Shown piece after piece: positions 54,521 to 64,000 of a stretch of DNA of 64,000 bases; position 1 is the first letter of the stretch, and every line of letters starts with the position of its first letter. The notes under the pieces are model-generated. The model was given only the letters and a program-made list of their open reading frames with translations. It ran no database searches and was not told the DNA's origin. The stretch covers positions 9,238,001 through 9,302,000 of the forward strand of contig QCXZ01000001.1 in NCBI GenBank assembly GCA_025024175.1, read 5' to 3'. A program made the translations under genes and the position numbers. This stretch comes from Rhyzopertha dominica. Its lineage: Eukaryota; Arthropoda; Insecta; Coleoptera; Bostrichidae.

Positions 54521-56555
54521 ATAATATGAGATTTTATAACTCAATACCACAACATTCGAATACATTTAAAATAGAAAAATTGTTAATAACATCCAGACAT
54601 ATAAATTAAATGATTGATTATATAAAAATAGATATAACGCCGTGTTTGTAGAACGCCAAACAGAACAACCGTGCTCATATCCAATACTGCCAGTGTTCAG
54701 AGAACAGTGAAACGTCCATCCTTACATCTTTCAAAAAAAATGCATTTAACTTGTTTTCTTTATTGGATATTAGGCACTGAATGTTTTGACATAAGATGCT
54801 TAAGCTACACTGTGGATTTTATTTTACCTTGTTGATTTGTTCAGAGAATCTAGAACTGTACCTTGATTTCATTGTGTCTACTTATTGGTTTTCTTTTTGA
54901 TGTTTTTGTGGGCGACACTTTATTTCTTATATTATGAAGAGGATAACACTGACACGTTGAAGTCCATAACTTCCGTAATTTCATTGGGTTCATTATTGTA
55001 ATTTTCAACATTGGCGGTTGCGCCCATTTCTTTAGTTAGTACCTTAAACAAATTGACATTTAACTCGCGTAACCGAGACACTTCTTTTAGTGTCTTAATT
55101 TCATCACTGAGATGTCTTGTCCTTTCTTCCATAACTTACGCCAATATCATTTTAATTCGAGCAACATTAATAGATGACACCGAAGCTGTTTCGGCGATTT
55201 GATTTTGCCTTGTGTACTTTGTCACTTTGCCAAAAAAAAAAAAACACAGAAACCAGCGTGTAGCCCGCGAGAGCTGAAGAACGTCGAATCATTACGAATT
55301 AATAATAGTCTATTAGACTTAGACTTGAGGGGTATAAAGTAATATAAACTCAATATACGTTGTTCTTTAAGGCAATAAATTTCCTTAGCATACCACGCGT
55401 CTGGGAAACCCAATTTCTATTTCCTCATTTAACCCACTTATTCAATAAATTTCGAGTATTTCTAGTTTTAACGCCTGCTATCGAATCAGCATTATTAAGG
55501 CATCTCATAATCGTAAATTCTTCCTCCGCCAAGACATTTCATTTAAGTTTGTACATATTTATGGGGCACCACTAATAGTGAGTTATGGGAATATTCTAAT
55601 TATTTCGACCTTTACACGTCAGGTGCGATTAATTGTTGGATTGTAGGTGCGCCCGGTCAGTTTTTTTCCCGATAAATCACACGAAGAAAATGATGCCTTC
55701 TAGGAATTAGCATTTATGACTTCATGTATGCGGAACTTTAACAGGTGATGTTTAATTTGTAAAAAGAACGCGTTGCGCATTGGTAATGACGGTAGGAAGA
55801 GGCTTGGTTAAAAATGGCATCGTATCAAAAAGTAAATAGTGTAGATTTTATATGTAACTTTGCTTCAGATTTCTTGACTCTTTGCAAAAGTATCGCAAAT
55901 AATTTCGTTTGGTGCTAAAATTAAGCGTTCCCAGTTCTGTTTTATTCTAATCGTATGACATACTTAAGTTCGGTGCATCATATGGTATACAGAATTTTTC
56001 TTCAATTTCTGTTAATTAAGTAATCCCCATATTAGAAAAATGCGCGCAATATTGTCCACAATTATTTTTGTCAAAACGTCCAGTACCTATATATTTTGGT
56101 GAACAATTTATTACTATTACTTGTGCTAGTGCTATTCATAAAGAACTTTTAAGCAATTCTGTAAATGATTATTGCCAAATTTATGCTTATTTAAGTAGTT
56201 AAGTTAAAGGTTAAAGTTAAGGTAAAGATTTCATGCTATAAACATTTGCATTACTTAAACGTATTGTATGTTTGCAAATTGTAGTTTTAATTGTATCAAA
56301 ATGGTTATTTTAAATTAATAAAGGCAAAATATATTATATTCTTATTATATTATTTAAATTATAAGGAGCACAAAAATATGGACGAGGCAAGCAGTCTTCA
56401 TGGCTTGATGCAAGGATAATGTATTGTTACTTCATATAATGCTAGCACATATAGATTCATACGTATATTATTGCTCTCCATCTTCATCTCTTAAACCTCT
56501 TGTATAAATGTACCTTGCAAATGAATGAATTTGTTGGAGTTGTCACATTTTACAG
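54521..56555. other. Non-coding stretch with a more balanced part (55430-55830)
   Basis: Nothing recognised. A 66-codon minus-strand frame at 55132-54932 is acidic and helical-looking (LSDEIKTLKEVSRLRELNVN, possibly a short coiled coil) and could be part of the neighbouring PLE or chance. Confidence 0.3.
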
Positions 56556-56559
56556 AATA

Positions 56560-57700
56560 TATATGTTTATTTCCTCCACACAATTGCATATTTGACTTTT
56601 AAAACTTCTTAAGATTTTTTTTAACTATTATAGCCTGGAAACTTGTTAAAACATAACCAAAGCCTTGTGCTAAGAAATATCCAAATATTTTTTTTTACAA
56701 TTGAGACCCATTTTCAGGACTATTTCCGAATCAATTTATCAACAAAATCCACTCCAATTTTAGTTTTATTTCTTTCCAGAATAAACTCCGTTTTATATTG
56801 CTTTTCTTCACCCACTATTCCGTATTCATAGTGCAGGGTTGACAAGGCTAGTTCAATGTTTTTGAAATTATTCCTTTCTCACATGAAACTACAATTATTA
56901 TTTTTTTATACAAAAAATGCGACGAAAATTCAGCGCTAGATCTAACATCTAAATAGTATTATGGTGAATCGTTCAGTTTTCTTTTACAGTTGCTACAGTA
57001 TGAATTATATCTTGTAAGAGATGTTAGGTAAGAGTTTGTACCGCGCGTGGTCCTTAGTTTCTTTCTGGTGGCTGCTGTTTGATTTCCCAGATAAATTTCA
57101 AAATTACAACAGACAAACAAATCCGCATCACATAAAATCCAAATTTTCATTCTATAATTTCTAGCCTTTTGGGGTGTGTAGAAACAGGAAATATGCGCAT
57201 CAACAGCATTTAATGCAGATGTACTATAAGACTGTATGATTTCACCAAAATAGCTAATTTCAGTGAATTGACTTAGACTAGTTGCAGCAAAATAGAGTTT
57301 GTGTACCACAAGTTCAGAGCACCTTCCCGAGAGAATAAACGCCTCTATTTCGGCGTTATCAATATTATTCAATGACCTTAACCCTTTGTGTTGTTTTTTT
57401 TTATTCCAGTCATTTATTTATGATAACTGCTCCGGGTTTGCGTACTTTACGATATCATCAACCATTTTTGTCAAAATAAAGAAATAGAACATGATAAAAG
57501 CTACATCATTATGATTTATGGCGTACCCGGGCAAACTAAATGATATTCTAGCTTCTTTGATGGCCCTTTAAAATGTAGATGTATTTCCAAAGTTTTCCGC
57601 AAAATTCACATCTTTATTAGTATTACATATTCATCGTCCCTATCTTCTTCCATTTTACATTGAAAATCACCTTCGTCATCATCTTCCATAATTGATTTAC
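56560..57700 (-). mobile_element. piggyBac transposase relic, family 2
   Basis: A longer piggyBac relic on the minus strand. An acidic start (MEDDDEGDFQCKMEEDRDDE, from about 57690) is followed by FFILTKMVDDIVKYANPEQL (57490-57430). A 137-codon frame at 57372-56959 contains NNIDNAEIEAFILSGRCSEL and then TPQKARNYRMKIWILCDADL, i.e. the KPxKxGxKIW...CD core with an aspartate in the place of the second catalytic acid. The region around the first catalytic aspartate is shortened (ALNAVDAHISCFY). Downstream, in another frame (56800-56730), EEKQYKTEFILERNKTKIGV and DFVDKL match the late KxGVDxxDxM block with the last catalytic aspartate. Stops and frameshifts are numerous. It differs from the fragment at 23.6 kb, so two piggyBac families are present. 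Confidence 0.75.
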
Positions 57701-58370
57701 ATAATTAAACCTGTATAAAGTCTTTTCTGGGCATTTTTAGGAACATGTTCACAAAAAAATATCTTTTTTAATATTATTGAACTACTCATTTAAAGTAGGT
57801 TAGTATTTTGTTTTTTCTCTAAACCTTTGCTTAATGTTTTCCCTTTATCTTGAGCTTGTTCATTCCATGTATTATTAACAATGCCAATGTCGTATATATA
57901 CATAATGACATGGAATTCTCGGGGCTACTGGCTACTATACCAATATGTACTTTTTGATACCGTTAGCCAAATGCAATCGCAATAGGTTAACAATTTGCTT
58001 TGATAAAGGCAAATGCTCTACATACGATACTAGATACTAAATGACGCTTACTTGTGTAGAAGTAGGTTCAAAAGTCATGGATCGATTTGTCAGAGCTAAA
58101 GATATTATCTTTTAAAGTAAGTACATCAAAAAATCTATGTTAAGTGCATAAATACAAAAAAAATAATGAAATGCAAGAAAGGCTACAAAGAATGGTTCAA
58201 AACGTATTCAGAAGATTGCTGTCCATTTGTAATATTTGTCTAACCAGCTGCTTTGCAATCCCCAAATTTTTGTAAATGAGTACATAAAAATGCAACTACT
58301 TAAATACAAAGGAAATCATGGGTTAGCTCGCACGGGTTACACTAATCAACAAAATAAGTGCTTCGAGCTG
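57701..58370. other. Non-coding A+T-rich stretch
   Basis: Nothing recognised. Confidence 0.4.
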
Positions 58371-58374
58371 TACT

Positions 58375-58725
58375 CTAGAGCATTAATTAGTTCCTCTTCA
58401 TTTACAAATAATATTCGCCCAACCAATTGCCTCGCAATTCCCGAATCGATACACGATAATGCTAAATCGCTATCTCCATGCATTAATTCAATTTTCTGGC
58501 AAAGTTTCCCCGTCGCCCACGCCGGTCTCCGCACGAGCGGGCAAATATCAGATAACGGTCACAATGCTCGGCTATCTGGGATCTCCGAACAAATACTCGG
58601 ACCCGTGTTATGCCGCGCTTCTCGATATCTGTTTGCGGAACGGCCCCTGAGACGGCGGGGCCTATAACGTAATTAAGAGATTAGCTGTTTCCAAACATGG
58701 TGAACAAATTTGGGACGACGCGGAA
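58375..58725. other. G+C-rich non-coding island
   Basis: Sharp-edged G+C-rich block (CGTCGCCCACGCCGGTCTCC near 58511, GAGACGGCGGGGCC near 58648), with ATTAATT words on the left (58382, 58482) and TAATTAAG on the right (58671). Frames in several registers are open but lack a domain. Candidate conserved non-coding DNA. Confidence 0.4.
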
Positions 58726-60665
58726 AGTTCGGATTAAACATTGAGGGGTATGGTGGTGGTGGTTTATATCGTTGGAAATCGGCACTGATGGACATATCGC
58801 AACTGGGGGAGTTTGGTTTAAATATATATACCTACTCTCACTTTTCTGGCGTGCTCTTTCCTAATCCAGAAATGTCTGTATTTACAGGAAAACATTAGCA
58901 TTAACTTCGTTATAAAAAAAGAACAAGATTGGTTGCATCTTTCCTATCATATCACCTTCTAAGGCTGTACTTCGAGAGAGTAACGAGAAGAAGAGATTTT
59001 TTTCACATCCATTTATCATTCAGACGGTTGTGGTTTCAAATTATTGCGGTCATAAAGTAAATTTTGTTTCCAGTGCACTTTGGAGGCCATGCTTCTGCAG
59101 GTGTCAGTACTCGTTTTTATCAATTCGATATAATACTCTATTAAGTTAAATAAATACTTGCATGAAACTAAATGTTTAACCTAAGGACCTCTTGCAGTTT
59201 GGCAATAACATAGCCCATCACAGAATTTGCGTTCTTGCAAATTTTGCGGTTTTTCTTTATACACCTGATATTGTAAATGACTCCAATATCTTATCCATCA
59301 ACCTGGGAAGGGTTATCCAGGTACAGCTAAACATGTTTGGCATTCGTCATCGATCTTCATTGGAAAATAAATATTATAAAACGGAAGGTATAATATTTAT
59401 TCTAATTACTATCATCGCCCAAAACTGCATTTTTCTGCTAAAAAAATCTCCGTTTAGCTCATGCAAAATACATTACAATACATTAAAAACTTTATGTCCA
59501 TTTCGGACGACCAGACCTTCGGAAATTTTCAGTTTTTTTAAATTTTTTTTTATCAATTTGGACCCCGTGGATTGGACATTAAGGCTTCTCCCTGGATGAA
59601 GGTTATTAAACAAAAATTTAGGATTCCCACTCCTGCTGCAGAATCTGATTTATAACGCTTTTTGTCCTGTATATGGAAGCACCAGTTTATTTCAAGTAAA
59701 TAAAAAAACACGAAACCACTAAAAATACAAAAAAGGAGTTCCCTTATCTTAGATATGTTGACATACAAAAACAAAAACAAAATATATATTGGCTAAGTAA
59801 TTTAAAATAACTAGCAAAAGCATTTTTTGTGAGATTATGACGAAGATCCATTGCACTCGATTAGCTTTTTGAGCCTATTCAAGGCATTCGTAAATTTAAT
59901 TTATTTTAATCCGTGGTTGTATGAGCTAAGCTCCAAGTTAAACAATCAAAAAAATTAAACTTCTTGTAACTGAATTTCGTTCTTCAAAAACGAAATATTC
60001 AGCTTCGTGAAATATTCTTGACTCGGTTTGTTTCGAAAAAATTATTAACGTCAGATAATATATAGCTTCAGATAGAATTTTCAGAAATAATATAAATAAC
60101 AGTCCAAAAGTGAAAAATTCCCGAAAAGACTGAGACTAGGGAAAATCTGAGATGTGTGTTATTATTCAATTTAATAAAATTTGATAAAAGACCATCTTGA
60201 AAAAAGTATAGTGCACATTGGTACATGATCTTGCTATTTTAGGAAAAGAAGTACAAATTCAAATAACATGTAACTCTGGATAGTAGATAGTTATAGAAAA
60301 AATAGAACAACGATACTAAGATATTCTGCTTTGTAAAAGCGATCAAAGTTACTTGACTGAGAAAATTAGCAATAATTTTGCAGATTACTACGCATACGCG
60401 AAAACCATATGAAAATAATTGCATACAAGTATAGATACTTGAAAACTAGGCAATAAAATCTATTTCATAGAAGAGCTTATGATATTTTTAGTGAAACTTG
60501 TTGGCAATGATACAGTTAAACATCTTTTTTTTCAAAAATATAAGGCAGTATATTACCTTTCAGATGAAAAGGCCTAAAAATGCGTAAACAAACATATTTC
60601 AGAAATATTTCGATTTCGATTAAAATCTACTGGTAGCAAATATATTTTCCCAGCTTTAATATTTT
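58726..60665. other. Long A+T-rich non-coding stretch
   Basis: No gene supported. The 135-codon plus-strand frame at 59192-59599 begins at an ATG in ordinary A+T-rich sequence and is rich in Ile, Phe and Asn. It has no recognised domain and may be chance or an old repeat. Confidence 0.35.
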
Positions 60666-60669
60666 TCAT

Positions 60670-61685
60670 ATTTTGACAGAATGATTAAAAAAAGAATACA
60701 GGGTGTCATTAAAAAAAGGAATGAACCATTCATATCAAGAGGGTGAATGCTTTCAATGATCAACAGTTTTCAGTTTAAGCCAAAATATTGGTATAGGTAT
60801 GTAGTTGACACTCTTGTTATTTGGCCCCATGGTATAGAAGAGTTAGGTAGGTTTCTAAATAATTTGAAAGGTCAAAATCCCGACATAAAATTCACTATTG
60901 AATTAGAAAGTAATGGTAGTTTACCTTTCTTGGATGTCCATATTTACAGAATAAACACTGGACAGTTAGGACACAAGATTTCCAGAAAACCAACACACAC
61001 AGACAGATATTTACGTGCCACATCTCACTCACCCTCTCACAAGATTAGTCTTATAAGGACGTTATTTGTTAGAGCACAAATGATCTCAGACGAAACTTCT
61101 TTACAAACAGAAATATATTATCTTAAATCAGCACTAGTGAGAAATGGCTATAGCAATAGGAATATTTGGTCAGTTTTTAATAAAAGTGCTCATCCAAATC
61201 AAGTAAATTCTCAGCCAGGACAAAGTAAATTAAAGTTGAGTTTGCCTTATATACAAGGCCTTTCGAAAAAATTAAAGAGGATGCTTAGAAAACATGATAT
61301 TTTAGTTGTTGATAGCACATATAATAATTTAGATAAAATTTTAAGTTCTACTAAAGATAAAGTACATTTAGAGGATGAAGGTGTTTACAAAATTACTTGT
61401 TGTTGCGGTAAGTGTTACATAGGTCGAACTAAAACAAAAGTAGGTACGCGTCTGAAAGAACACATTCGTGCTACTAGGCTTCAATAGATAGATAAATCTT
61501 CCGTAGCTGAACACTCATATTTGACTAAACACATGATTGACTTTGATAAAACAAAAATTTTACATAAAGAAAATATTATCACAAACGTCTAATAAAATAA
61601 GCTATAGAAATTTCTAGGAATACTAATAATTTTAATAGGGATTGTGGAAATTATGAGTTAGGTGACTTTTGGTTGGAAGGCTATT
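60670..61685 (+). mobile_element. Penelope-like retroelement 4 (RT C-terminus plus GIY-YIG)
   Basis: The best-preserved PLE of the window. The 246-codon frame 60747-61487 reads FQFKPKYWYRYVVDTLVIWP (consensus RYVDDTFVIW; the first catalytic aspartate is valine, so the RT is dead). Next come LEELGRFL-like and IKFTIELESNGSLPFLDVHI, then [20 protein letters not shown] and HKISLIRTLFVRAQM. After a linker it has LKRMLRKHDILVV and the GIY-YIG endonuclease GVYKITCCCGKCYIGRTKTK with RLKEHIRATRLQ. A stop falls inside that domain (61485-61487). The same frame resumes with DKSSVAEHSYLTKHMIDFDK, and a shifted RLIK.AIEISRNTNNFNRDC tail ends near 61670. The copy is 5'-truncated at about 60670, losing most of the RT. 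A hammerhead-like remnant follows at 61878. Confidence 0.85.
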
Positions 61686-61877
61686 TTGTAGTTATCTTTT
61701 ATCAAGTAGTTCGTGTATATCTAGTAGGTATATAGTTCCTTTCTCGTCGTTAGGTTCATAATATTTTATCAGGTTGGCACGTTGTTCCTATGACGTCTCG
61801 CTTCCTTGGTGATTTTTTTATTTACATCCAAAATTTTGTTTGATCTTGTGTCAAACGAATTTTGAGGTTCTTCGTCT

Positions 61878-61913
61878 TTGACAACGATTACAGTTGTAAT
61901 CGAAACCTCAGAC
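61878..61913 (+). ncRNA. Hammerhead-like stem-loop motif e, past the 3' end of PLE 4
   Basis: TTTGACAA is followed by CGATTACA-GT-TGTAATCG, a perfect eight-base-pair stem, then AAACCTCAGACC. Relative to a CTGACGA-stem-GAAAC core, the first box has two changes and the short stem III is broken by one. Position (about 200 bases past the coding end, sense orientation) and box order match the other PLE-linked motifs. It is probably a decayed ribozyme. Confidence 0.4.
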
Positions 61914-63015
61914 CAATAACTTTTTGTCAGTGTTTTAAAACGACAGCGATCTTTTCAAAAAATATTTTCTTATTCATGTTAAAGTTATATACTTGTTATA
62001 TGTACGGTAGCTTAGAAGGTTTAAGATGAATGTTCTTTTCAGCGATATAATGCTAACAATTTTAGCAAAAAAATCATTATTTCTTATGCAACCAGCATAT
62101 TTATAATATATACCTTCGATTTTATGCAAAAACTGCCATGGTGCCTCTTATTCGATTTTTGAATTATTCTACGTCCCTACAAATAAAACCTAAAATTTGT
62201 AAATCGGGACTTCTAGTATGTCACAATACAGAACTATTTCTTCCAATACACTGATCTTCAAATTTAACATTTAATCAGTTAGCAACAATCTAAACGTTTG
62301 TGCTGACTAGTGTTGTTATCAAAAAAGTATTAAATATTATATCGTTACAGCGAGAGGCACACTTTAAGTTTGCCTTGGCAAAACACTAGCGACTTTTTAC
62401 AATTTTGAAATGTGGATTAGCATGGCTGCAACATCTTATTTGCTATGAGGCAACTGTCCCCTTGGTAGAGACTTGCCTCATCAGAAAACGTTATACTGCG
62501 ACAAAAGTTTGATCCCCCATACAAAAGCATAAATATAACCGTTTTGCATCACTCCTCGATACCAATGTATGACTAAAATTCAAATTGTATCGGTGAATTA
62601 TCTTCTCTTTGAAAGTTCTTTGAGTGTGGGATTAACTATTGCCCGGTGTTGAAATGACAATCTTTTTAATGAGATTTTTTATTGTTCCTGCACAGATTCC
62701 GACATCAAAACGGTAGCAATGTTTTTTCTTCATCATACGGTTTCTTTTGTTGCATTAAAACATTAACAGATCTAGCTTCAATAGCAGAATTAAAACTTTG
62801 CACTATAACATTGAATCAAACCTTGTATTTGTAGGCATTTGAGGCCAATTTACGTGTATTTTTGTAAACTACGATTTATACGGAATTTCAATTATGCCTA
62901 TTAATTAAGCTATCTACAATTTGGTCATTAAGAATTAAGAAAATAACTTCGCAGCTAGGATAATAAATGGACATTTAATGAAAAAAAAATAATAATAATG
63001 TGGTAGGAATAACGC
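61914..63015. other. Non-coding A+T-rich stretch with a hairpin at 62446-62480
   Basis: TGAGGCAA and TTGCCTCA (62446-62453 and 62473-62480) form an eight-base-pair stem around a 19-base loop. An (AAT)n-like tract ends near 63000, possibly a LINE tail without recognisable coding sequence. Otherwise nothing. Confidence 0.35.
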
Positions 63016-63645
63016 TGCAGTGATAAAGCTAACACATTTCCTAACGCAAAAAGCATTACCCGAAACCGCGTATCGTGATGGCCCCGTATTAGGACCCATT
63101 CTTTCCATTCGTGTGTCGCAACTCAGTAATTTGGTAATAATAGTCGAAAAAATTACTGAGAATTATTTTAATACGGCCCCCATTTCGGACGGCAAGTCCG
63201 TGCCTCCCGCCCATTATTTACCAAAACTACGGTAATAAAATATTTACCCAGAATTATCAGGCGGTTGTATCATGTCACAGAATGATTTCACGCGACCGTG
63301 TTTGGTGACATCTGCTTTCGTTTGTTCACAAAGCCACGCGATGGCCGCATCCCCTTTCACGGCCGTTGGAATTAATTAATTTAATAATTCGAACTCGTAA
63401 TTGAATTAGTGCCCGCCGGCCAGACATATGAATGAAATATTTGATGTAGCGGTGCATTCGATATAATTAGGGGTTTGTGTCAACAGCCGGGCTAAACGAG
63501 GTTCTTGTGCGGGATAATGCAAAAACCGCACGCTCGACTAGGGTTCCATAAAGCACTGAATCATATCGCTGGTAGATTCCGTTAATTTGAAGGAGCTCGC
63601 CTCAATTATTAAGTTTAACTGTTGATTTTGTCCTATGAATTTCAT
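63016..63645. other. G+C-richer non-coding island with TAATTA words
   Basis: Balanced to G+C-rich with GAATTAATTAATTTAATAATTC at 63369-63390, CCCGCCGGCC (63411) and ATATAATTAGGGG. The 71-codon frame at 63020-63235 has no domain. Similar in character to the other islands. Confidence 0.35.
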
Positions 63646-63759
63646 AACCAACACAGTAATTGCGTATTCAACCGCTCTTCTAGCATTTTATGACAAATTT
63701 GGTCGAACTAGAAGTCCGTTATTATCTATGTTTAATTGACATTTGGGTTGTTTGAATTG

Positions 63760-64000
63760 TGTGTTCCTAAGCATTCTTCTTATCATCGTCGTCAATACCC
63801 GCCATTCGTTTCCAACACAAAATGTTTAGAAAATATAAGAAGCTTAAAAGAAGCTTTCATCTCAATCTATTCAAACAGTATCGTAGTAGAAGCAATCAAT
63901 AACGATCAGCGCAAATTCTGGTCGTTTATTCAAAGGAAGAAAGGAAACACCAGAACTCCTGGCGTCATGCGCTTTAACCATCGTGCAATTTCANATCCAC
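63760..64000 (+). mobile_element. LINE fragment running off the window end
   Basis: The plus strand from about 63765 reads SSYHRRQYPPFVSNT. After a frame change it reads KEAFISIYSNSIVVEAINND and then FWSFIQRKKGNTRTPGVMRF (63920-63980), the stretch between endonuclease and RT in Jockey/RTE-like LINEs (consensus KFWxxVxxKxxxxxIPxxM). An N lies near 63994. The RT itself would lie beyond the window. It differs in sequence from the LINEs at 13.8 and 22.0 kb. Confidence 0.65.

Noticed and set aside
59192..59599. 135-codon open frame read as a gene
   Set aside because: Ile/Phe/Asn-rich translation typical of A+T-rich DNA, no domain, no splice or promoter evidence; kept only as a remark.
1..64000. 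CRISPR array, operon structure or prokaryotic signals
   Set aside because: No regularly spaced identical repeats and no dense consecutive long frames; all evidence points to a eukaryotic nuclear sequence.

Overview
The window is A+T-rich eukaryotic nuclear DNA, by eye about two-thirds A+T, with a few scattered single N bases. No intact host gene, exon chain or operon-like arrangement could be recognised. Almost every protein similarity belongs to decayed transposable elements: mariner, Tc1/DDE_3, hAT, piggyBac, Penelope-like (PLE), several LINEs and a Ty3/Gypsy element. This mixture suggests an insect, probably a beetle. The beetle call is inference from the style of the DDE_3, PLE and piggyBac relics. 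The sequence looks like a long intron or a gene desert.

Layout, left part (0-23 kb): a mariner relic (255-800), a weak LTR-like stretch (about 2.0-2.9 kb), a DDE_3 transposase relic (3.7-4.3 kb), a tRNA-like sequence (5.00-5.07 kb), a diverged duplicated repeat on the minus strand (6.55-7.9 kb), an unplaced repeat-protein relic (11.5-12.2 kb), a large LINE with an (AAT)n tail (13.8-15.7 kb), a 68-nt hairpin (18.2 kb), a hAT transposase relic (21.3-19.5 kb, minus) and an internally deleted LINE (22.0-22.6 kb).

Middle part (23-46 kb): a piggyBac relic (23.6-23.8 kb), a PLE flanked by 39-bp inverted repeats (28.43-29.56 kb) abutting a Tc1 relic (29.56-30.2 kb), a second DDE_3 copy (31.9-32.9 kb), a complete non-autonomous hAT element with a perfect 8-bp target duplication (35.29-36.40 kb), a LINE RNase H relic (40.7-41.3 kb), a tandem duplication (42.2-42.4 kb) and a Ty3/Gypsy pol relic (45.9-43.8 kb).

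Right part (46-64 kb): a PLE whose 5' half is inverted (47.5-48.9 kb), a solo LTR with a 4-bp target duplication (50.63-51.07 kb), a third PLE (54.5-53.0 kb), a second and different piggyBac (57.7-56.6 kb), a fourth PLE with a long open RT/GIY-YIG frame (60.7-61.7 kb), and a LINE that runs off the right end.

Between the transposons lie islands of a few hundred bases with clearly higher G+C, many TAATTA-type words and no convincing reading frame (for example 0.9-1.3, 5.3-6.0, 9.2-9.5, 22.6-23.2, 30.4-31.0, 40.0-40.6, 51.4-52.0, 58.4-58.7 and 63.0-63.6 kb). They are candidates for conserved non-coding or enhancer DNA. The least expected signal is a set of stem-loops with hammerhead-ribozyme-like core boxes, most of them just past the 3' ends of the Penelope-like elements. 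All functional statements rest on reading translations and motifs by eye; no alignment or database search was possible.
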